The notes below the pieces were generated by a model. That model searched no databases. It was given only the letters and a program-made list of their open reading frames with translations, and was not told where the DNA came from. A DNA stretch of 64,000 bases from Sorex araneus. Lineage: Eukaryota; Chordata; Mammalia; Eulipotyphla; Soricidae. The stretch lies in contig NC_073302.1 of the NCBI RefSeq assembly GCF_027595985.1, forward strand, positions 399,263,310 through 399,327,309, read 5' to 3'. Shown piece by piece: positions 11,621 to 64,000 of the stretch (position 1 is the stretch's first letter; each line of letters opens with the position of its first letter). The position numbers and the translations under genes were made by a program.

Positions 11621-12607
11621 AATGTATTGTGCCTTTGCCTGTGTACATGCAAATTCATCTCTCTTAGCTGAAAACATAAAAATGTAATATGATGTTTATG
11701 ATTTAGTAGCGTATGGTTCTTGTTTTCAAAAACAAATGCTATTTATAGCTATACTTCTTAAAACATTTTGATCATCAATGACCTCCTCACTATAGACCAT
11801 GGATTAAAAACAGAGTAGATGTGATAATACTTTTAAATTGAGAGAAAATAAACATTGAACTAGAAGCTATGATTATAGATGTGGGTATCTTTACTGGTCG
11901 TGATTTTTATTATTTTTATGTTTCTTTGCTTTTTAGAAACCCTAAAATTTCTAGAGTTCTGAGATAGGTCTACCAGGATAGAGAAACTTAGGAAGAAATC
12001 TTAACCATCTCTCACCTCAGAAGACCCCAGAAGAGGAACCCTGTATTTTTATTTATAAGAAAAATATCCAATATTTTATATGATTAGCAATTTGCAAAAT
12101 ACTATGGAAAACATCCAAGTTAATAAGTTGTCCACATGCTAATGAAATTTAGTACCTTATTTTCATCATTTTCTTAGGTCTGTACTGCTAGTATCCTAAG
12201 TGAAGCAATATTGGCTAATAGCTGTATTAACAACCCCAGTTCATTAGTGAAATTGTGTACCAGGCACCCAAGGGAGAGATGTGAGAAAGTAGAAAATGTA
12301 GACTTTTATTTCTGAAAGATCTTGTCTGTAACCCATTTAGAAAAGGATTTGAAAGCACAAATCCTTTCAAAGCCAAATTTATCCCTGAAGGAAATTATGA
12401 GAAAATTTTACTTGAAGATTAATTATATGAAGCACCTCTGAGTTTATAGCTGCCATAGAATGTGTAAAGTTTTATCCTTGTAATCTTCTTAAAAATATTT
12501 CTTAATCTATTTTTAAAAGATATCTTGAAAAAATCATGTATTTGCAGGGTTTGGCATGAGTTCAATTTAATATGAAATAGGCAAATTATTTATTTGTTTA
12601 TTCAATT

Positions 12608-12773
12608 ATTTTGGTTTTCTTCCCACATCAGAGAGTGCTCAGAGATTATCCCTGGTTATGTGCTTTGGAGTCACTCATAAAAGTGCTTGGGGTCCCATAT
12701 GTGGTTTACCAGGACTCAAACCAGGGCAGCCACATGCAAGGCAAGCACCTTAACTCCTATACTACCTCTTTAG
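12608..12773 (-). mobile_element. Old A-type SINE
   Basis: 'gattatccctggttatgtgc', 'ggactcaaaccagggcagcc', 'catgcaaggcaagcacctt'. Confidence 0.75.
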
Positions 12774-14219
12774 ACTAAATAATATATTTTAGTGTTTGAG
12801 CTCTTTTGTGTTACTGTCAGAAAAGACTCTCTTCAAATAAGACTATAAATAAACTGTGCAGTACAAATCCTATTCCTCTGAAGCAAGACTTTTGCATTGT
12901 AAAAGCAATACTATGTGATTTGCATGAGTCCTTGTATATCAACCTTTCCATATCTTTATACTGTCATATCATAACATTGAACCAATATTTGACTGTGCTT
13001 ACATATTGGCAATGTAATATTTTAAAATAAGATAAACAAATCAGAAAGATGTATTCACTTTGACAGCCTATTTTCTTATTTTGATTATGCAAAAATACAC
13101 CTGTTCAAATTTTGCACATCATCCCACAAGAAGAATCAACTCTGACAGACTGATGGATTGACTGTATTCTAGGATTTCCTAGTTAAGCATATTTCGATTT
13201 CACAGAATACACATTGAGAATCTTGCCTGCTACCCCAGGTAACCAACAATGTTTGCAAGTAAAATATTAATTGAAAGCTAAAGTGCTTTATGTTTCAAAT
13301 AAAGAAAATATTGTACAGCACAATCTTTGCCATCTTCAAGAACAACATAGCATGTATTGGGATAGTTGAAAGGCTTGGAACATATTTATGTATATTTACA
13401 TTTGTGACTTTTTAGGAAGAACCAAATGACCTACTGCTCTAAGGAACATTGCTTTTTATTCCCATGGTACCAAATCAATAAAGTTCCTCTCACCATAGCA
13501 GCTGTTGTTTAATGGTTCCAACGAGTTGATACACTGCCTAAATGGAACGCAATTCAGAGTGTATACCAAGTGAGTCCTCCATTTATGCTAATGGATTGAT
13601 TCTCTCACTAGCATTTAAAGTACAATTTATAGAAATGGACCTTCTGAGACTAAAATCAATAATATATGAGCCCTATTTTAGATTCTATGTTTGTGAGATT
13701 CCCACATGTATAGTAAGAGTTATAAATATAGCACTACTTGATTCTAAGAAATATCAATTTTCTTATTAATAAATTATTGTCTAGTTAATTAAAAACTATG
13801 AGATTCACAGAAATTATGTTATAATCTTAGCATATAGTTCCATAAATTTGGTTAATTTAGCATAAATACTCTGATAATATCATATATAACTCTTATGAGG
13901 AATTTAAAGACCAAACATCCAAATATAAGCTGAAAGGTGTTGATTACTGATAATAGCGTTAAATAGCAATAAATGCAGCTCATTCCCAAGAAACTCTTTC
14001 ACTCAATGCATACTACTCATTGTAGAACATCTTCAGTGTACAGAACATTATTATTATATCCTATTCATTAAAGAAAGAATGCAGGTTTTCAAAATAAGTG
14101 ACAGGACTGGCCATGTAATTTGAAAGCATAATGAATTCCCTCCCGAGTATCCATCAGAATTGCTTGGCTTTCGCCCTTGATCAGGTGACAGATCAGAAGC
14201 ATCTGTTTAGTCAAAGTAG

Positions 14220-14356
14220 AAATTTAAAGAAGGGGGAATTGGGTGGTTGATTTCTTCAGAAGATCATTGCTGTTGGATCCTGTGTCCAAACCAGAACTCT
14301 CTGATCATTTGAAACAAGTTTGAGCTAATAATCTGGCAAGTATCTGACTCTAGAAA
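14220..14356 (+). promoter_or_regulatory. GNAT3: Probable GNAT3 5' UTR and start context
   Basis: Repeat-free sequence directly upstream of the start codon, with an in-frame stop at 14351-14353. It probably contains the 5' UTR. I see no convincing TATA box or CpG island within several hundred bases, so the transcription start is not placed. The upstream boundary is a guess. Confidence 0.35.
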
Positions 14357-59683
<45,327 letters not shown>

Positions 59684-60003
59684 TTAATTCTTTTCATCCC
59701 TGGCTCATAAACATTCTTCAAAATATTCAAAAAAAGGTGATGTGTCTATTTTAAATGTGTAATAACTTTCTAGTAACAATAGTAATATAATAAAAGGTTT
59801 TTGCCATAGTTGTAATGTATTATCACATGTATCCTGATAGATTTTGACAGTTAATATAGGGGATGTCTTTGATAGTCTTAATTCAGAAAGTTGTGAAATT
59901 TTAGCAACAGATTCACGTCAATGACACTGAATTTGCTTTCAGTGTACTTCTGCATTGTGCTCAGTTTTTAAATATGAAATAAAAATTTTCAGTGTATTTC
60001 ATA
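59684..60003 (+). promoter_or_regulatory. GNAT3: GNAT3 3' UTR with two candidate poly(A) signals
   Basis: AATAAA occurs at 59789-59794 and 59978-59983. The second is followed within 10-15 nt by a GT-rich stretch (cagtgtattt), a good downstream element, so it is the better distal site. No repeat is inserted here. Confidence 0.6.
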
Positions 60004-60261
60004 TAATTTCAGTTAACCAGATTTTGAGATTTTTTGCTGATAATGTAACTGTATTTAGACTGTAAAAACTATTTAGAGATGTAAATATTGGATTTTATGG
60101 TTAATAACTCATACTCAGTCGCTACAAATGATGTGTTCACCATATGTGTCCTTGTTGAAGGAAAATTAGTATGCAAAAAGAAATGAATATACATTATATT
60201 TTTTTCTTAGAGAAAACACACCTTTTTACTGGACTATTTAAAAAATGTATCTTTTGCTACT

Positions 60262-60508
60262 GCAGCACTGTAGCACTGTCCTCCTGTTGTTCATGGATTT
60301 GCTCGAGCGGACGCCAATAACGTCTCCATTGTGATACTTGTTACTGTTTTTGGAGTATCGAATATGCCACAGGGAGCTTGCCAGGCTCTGTCGTGCGGAA
60401 GGGATACTCTCAATAGCTTGCTGGGCTCTCCTAAAGGGACGGAGGAATTGAACCAGGTCGGCTGTGTGCAAAGCAAATGCCGTACCCGATGTGCTATCAC
60501 TCCACCCA
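60262..60508 (-). mobile_element. B-type SINE with 11-bp TSD
   Basis: CTTTTGCTACT at 60251-60261 and 60509-60519. Full-length antisense copy. Lies about 260 bp past the distal poly(A) signal of GNAT3. Confidence 0.95.
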
Positions 60509-60825
60509 CTTTTGCTACTAATCTGCTTAAAAGCAAGATCATATGTGACCAAGTATTCAGTTTAAGGATGCTCCAACTGAATGATACCCATCAGTGAAGT
60601 ATTCATTCCTCAAACTTTCATCCATAGAGACATTGAGCACATAGTATTGCAATAGATGGCTTGGGCAGAACAATTAAAGATGACAGAGAGAAAATAATGT
60701 GCAATTTTAATATTAGTATGCTCTTGTATAATGAAATTAGGTGAAAATTAGGAGATTTTTTTGTAGACTAAATATGGGGGTTTTGGTTAATATATTTTAA
60801 AATTATATTATTGATGATGAAAAAC

Positions 60826-61345
60826 TGTTAGAGCACCCTAAGCCTATAAAGTTTCACCCACCCTGTACGTCTCACCTTGTTGATTATGCTTAGATAAACA
60901 TTATCAATATGCATGTTTTCCCATAGAATGTTACATTCTAACCCTGTACAAATAGGAACCAAATATAATCCAAAGTACGATTGTTTTGTCCCCTACTGAG
61001 TTCTGTTTTAGGAAATAAATGTGGTGACTGTGGTCATTGAGTCATGGAACTGGAGAATAGGAGTATGTGATCAATATCTTTCAAAACTCCACAAGAAACT
61101 AATGAAACTAAATCCTATAATCATGATTTATGATCCTTACATCCCTCACCTGCCCACGAGTCAGTCAGTAAAACACCTGAATTTCATGTGTTTAGCTTAA
61201 AAAACCCTGGTTGGGGCTGGTGTGCAGGTTTCATCTTAGATCATTCTATCTCTCCTGCATGTATTTTCTGCAACAAATAAACCTTTTCCTTTTATTTACC
61301 AAGACATATGGTTTGTGATTGACTTTGGGGAAGAAGGTGCCATTG
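60826..61345 (+). mobile_element. Possible LTR
   Basis: Starts TGTTAGAGCACCC and contains a poly(A) signal at 61276-61281 followed by a T-rich stretch, a layout typical of gamma-type LTRs, and its composition differs from the flanks. No matching copy or TSD was found in the window, so this is a composition-based guess. Confidence 0.35.
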
Positions 61346-61712
61346 ATCCAGTATCAAGATTATCTCTGATAATTAAAAACGTATACCATTTATAACACGT
61401 GTCAATGTTGTTTATATTTCTTACTTCAGTGCATAAAGTTTATTATTATCTAAAAAGAGTTAATTACCTTTTTCAAAAGCTATAAGACATAGAGAGACAC
61501 GAATGAAAGATTTTGACAATATATAACTCAGATGGCAAATATAGGGAACTTGTCTACCGTCATAGTTATGGACATAAATTTACATTCTAAACATCCAAGA
61601 AAGATCACTATTCAGAAATAACCTTGGCTAGATTTTATCTTTTTTTTAGAAAATAGTATCAATAAACCTTGTTAGTTAAAAATTCGAAGAAAAATTAAGA
61701 TAAAATTACCTT

Positions 61713-61860
61713 GCAGGGGGATAGAGAGCATTGCAGTAGGTAAGATGCTTTCCTTGCATGAGGCCTTCACCATTTTGCACAGACTTCCGAACACCACGTG
61801 ACCCCTATGAATAAAGCAAGGAATGAGCCTTGAGTGTTCAGTAGTATCTGAATTCCTGTC
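61713..61860 (+). mobile_element. Old A-type SINE
   Basis: 'gagagcattgcagtaggtaa', 'tgctttccttgcatgaggcc'. Confidence 0.5.
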
Positions 61861-62021
61861 AAAAATAAGCAAAAATATCACCTTGCAGAATATAAATTAT
61901 TAAATTGCTTAATTATCCAGGATAGAAAAGCATGAAAATCAGTTAGTTTAAGCATCTCAAAAATATTTTATCTGGGAATAGCTGTGTGACAGCAGATCAA
62001 TATTTTGCTAAGATGCCACAG

Positions 62022-62092
62022 ACTGGAGTGAGAGCACAGTAGGTAGGGCATTTACCTTGCATGCAGCCGACCCAGGTGCTACGGTGCTACAT
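62022..62092 (+). mobile_element. B-type SINE with internal deletion
   Basis: Head 'gactggagtgagagcacag' through 'gcagccgacccagg' joins directly to the terminal 'tgctacggtgctac'. About 170 bp of body are missing. Confidence 0.8.
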
Positions 62093-62136
62093 GCTCCCAC
62101 TGATATAATGAGATTTTAAATTAAAATTATAAATAG

Positions 62137-62305
62137 TAGGCCAGAAAGATAGTATAGGTGTTAAGGATACTTGCTTTGCCTTGTGACCTACTATGGCTGG
62201 ATCCCTGGCACCACATGGTGCCTCCTGAGCAACCTTTGAGAAGCAGGAGCATATCCGGGCAGTGCTGCCTGTGGCCCAAGCACCTACCACCTGCACCACC
62301 AATTA
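62137..62305 (+). mobile_element. Old A-type SINE
   Basis: 'aggccagaaagatagtatag', 'ggctggatccctggcaccac'. Confidence 0.65.
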
Positions 62306-62432
62306 CAAATGCTACGACTGTATTCATTGATTTGTCTTTTCCCACTCCTCCTCTATTCTACTTCAAGATGCTTTTTTCATCAGTATGAAAAGTCTCTAGA
62401 AACAAAAAAGTGATATTTCAAAAAATATACCT

Positions 62433-62579
62433 ACTGGGCTGGAGCAATAGCACAGCGGGTAGGGCATTTGCCTTGCATGAAGCTGACCCAAGTTCGATTC
62501 CCAGCATCCCATATGGTCCCCTGAGTACCACCAGGAATAATTCCTGAGTGCAGAGCCAGGAGTAACCCCCAAAAGCAAA
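62433..62579 (+). mobile_element. A-type SINE with a 3' deletion
   Basis: Near-consensus up to 'gagccaggagtaaccccc', but lacks the usual 'tgtgcatcgccgggtgtg' before the A-tail. Confidence 0.9.
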
Positions 62580-62949
62580 AAATATATGTACCTTATTTCT
62601 GTTTATGTTCTTTTATACTTTGATTTATTTTTCGAGATCCTGTCATGGGTAGAAAGATGGGAGTAAAAGTAGTTTCATTTGTTATTTAGATTTCTACTTG
62701 TCTTTAAATACCTATAATTCATTTTGATTTATGCATTAAATTATAAATTAAATAAAAATGAATATAGGTATTTAAAGATAAAAAATGACATTCATCAGTA
62801 TTTATTTTTATGAAACTTAACCCTTTAAGAAGTTTTAAAAATGTTAAATGACGAAATTTAGAATTAGTGGTAGTTCTATATTACTAAATGTAATGTATAT
62901 ATGTATAATTTTGCTGGTTACTCCAATTCTGTGATCAAAAGTTTTTATT

Positions 62950-63126
62950 TTATTTATTTATTTTGTTTTGTTTCCCACTCCGGTAGTACCGAGGGCTTAC
63001 TCCTTGCTCAGTATATAGCTATCACTCCTGGAGGGGCTGGGCGGATCATATGGGATTTGAGGATTAAACTCTGGTGAGCCACATGCAAGACAAGTGCAGT
63101 ACCCAGTGTACTATCTTGCCAGACCT
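62950..63126 (-). mobile_element. Old A-type SINE
   Basis: (TTTA)n, 'gggcttactccttgctcag', 'atcatatgggatttgaggat', 'tactatcttgccagacc'. Confidence 0.8.
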
Positions 63127-64000
63127 TCATTTACTTTTTTTATATTTAACAACAGCAATTTACCCCCTTTAAAAAAAAATAAGCCAGCATAGAAACACAT
63201 TGTTTGTGCTAACTACTGGTAGTTGTGCTTTAGTTTACAGAAATTTTCCCTGAGATCAGCTTGTTGAAACTCGCTAGAATTAAAACTTGTTTTAATGGAA
63301 AGTTCATTCTTTCCCCTGGGTAGTTCGTTGGTTCCTCTTGCTTTTACAGCTTCTCCAGAAGCAGTCATTGCCATTTAATATTTCACTGTCATTAATTAAA
63401 CTGATGATCTCCATTTTTATCTTCAAATAAGTCTCCATGTATTTGAGTATTAAATAGTTTCAATTTTTCTGGTGTTATATTTTTACAAGCCCAGTTAGCT
63501 TCTTTATGAAATTATTTTGATTTTTTTGCATATTGCACTTGAGTGTGCCAAGAGATTGGTATAGGTCTGTATATAATGAGGTCACTGTTTTTCCAGAAGT
63601 ACAAACTAGTCAATAGATAAATATTTGCAGCCTGGTCTAGTGATTGACTATAGTTAAATACAGAGTATAGTTATATTAGCTGAGTGATATGTCTTTGTCA
63701 AAACACAAATGTCAGCTCTACAAAGTGCCCTATTAAAGAAGATATCTCCAACATTTCTTGATGAAAGAACCACAAAAGATTTTAAAAGTAAATAACAGTT
63801 TATGGTTATTATTGCAATCAGCCACCTTTCACAAGCCATGGACGTGTCCTAAAGCAAATTTCTTACCTTATCCATTTGTTGCAGGTGGCTTGAAAAAATG
63901 GGGAGCGAGGGAAGAAGAGTGGTTCCACCTCTCTGCTTGGCCCAACCTTGTCCACCTGGGCAAATGCCTGGTTTGGGTCAGGGCTGGTAAAGTCGGGTAG

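Larger units (their letters stand above)
1..14356. other. 5' flank of GNAT3, no other gene seen
   Basis: Intergenic on present evidence. Beyond the repeats listed separately, I see nothing recognisable in 1-299, 463-791, 1593-1862, 5560-6135, 6290-6664, 6996-7490 (except a GA-rich run at about 7232-7290), 7653-7960, 8142-8766, 9288-10338, 10501-10904, 11621-12607 and 12774-14219. These are AT-rich with short open frames only. In other mammals CD36 and SEMA3C lie near GNAT3; I found no exon of either. Confidence 0.6.
60004..64000. other. 3' flank of GNAT3, no gene seen
   Basis: Repeats listed separately. Nothing recognisable in 60520-60825, 61380-61712, 62580-62949 and 63127-64000. The last 150 bp (from about 63850) are noticeably more GC-rich than the surroundings and run off the window, so a feature may begin there. 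Confidence 0.55.

Noticed and set aside
59684..64000. CD36 or another neighbouring gene's exon in the 3' flank
   Set aside because: I found no recognisable coding exon with splice sites; non-coding exons cannot be excluded by eye.

Overview
The window is mammalian nuclear DNA: AT-rich, dominated by interspersed retrotransposons, with one large intron-rich gene on the + strand. The most abundant repeat is a tRNA-derived SINE that I recognise as shrew-type (the family called SOR in Sorex), so a Sorex-like shrew (Eulipotyphla) is the likely source. That is inference from the repeats; the gene itself only says 'mammal'.

Gene. Positions 14357-59683 carry a complete GNAT3 gene (alpha-gustducin, the taste G-protein alpha subunit). 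Eight coding exons of 118, 43, 142, 158, 129, 130, 154 and 191 nt join in frame, with GT-AG at every junction, into 354 codons plus a stop. All five nucleotide-binding motifs, the switch arginine and glutamine and the C-terminal CGLF are intact. Introns are 11.0, 5.4, 6.3, 5.8, 13.4, 0.18 and 2.1 kb. No other protein-coding gene is supported; the remaining ORFs are short and lie in repeats or non-coding DNA.

Repeats. I use three working names for the SINEs. A-type (about 180 bp): tRNA-like head, body with 'gagtaattcctgag', A-rich tail. B-type (about 240 bp): the same head, a different body ('ctggcaagctac', 'gatatgccaaaaacag') and a tail ending 'gatgacagtgctac' with no poly(A). C-type: shares the B-type tail but has another body. 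About seventy copies occur on both strands; the younger ones have exact target-site duplications (TSDs). There are also several L1 3' ends, an L1 ORF2 fragment, three copies of one LTR family (one an LTR with TG...CA ends and a 6-bp TSD), another possible LTR, ancient MIR/L2 remnants and microsatellites.

Layout. 1-14356: 5' flank with a 323-bp imperfect palindrome, an LTR, L1 pieces, a degenerate tandem repeat and SINEs. 14357-59683: GNAT3, its introns filled with repeats; one SINE lies just upstream of exon 5. 59684-64000: 3' UTR, then a SINE-rich 3' flank.

I found no undescribed multi-gene system. The points worth a second look are the palindrome, the SINE families without A-tails, a 530-bp composite retroposon, the nested insertion next to intron 5's 3' end, and the SINE in the branch-point region of exon 5.
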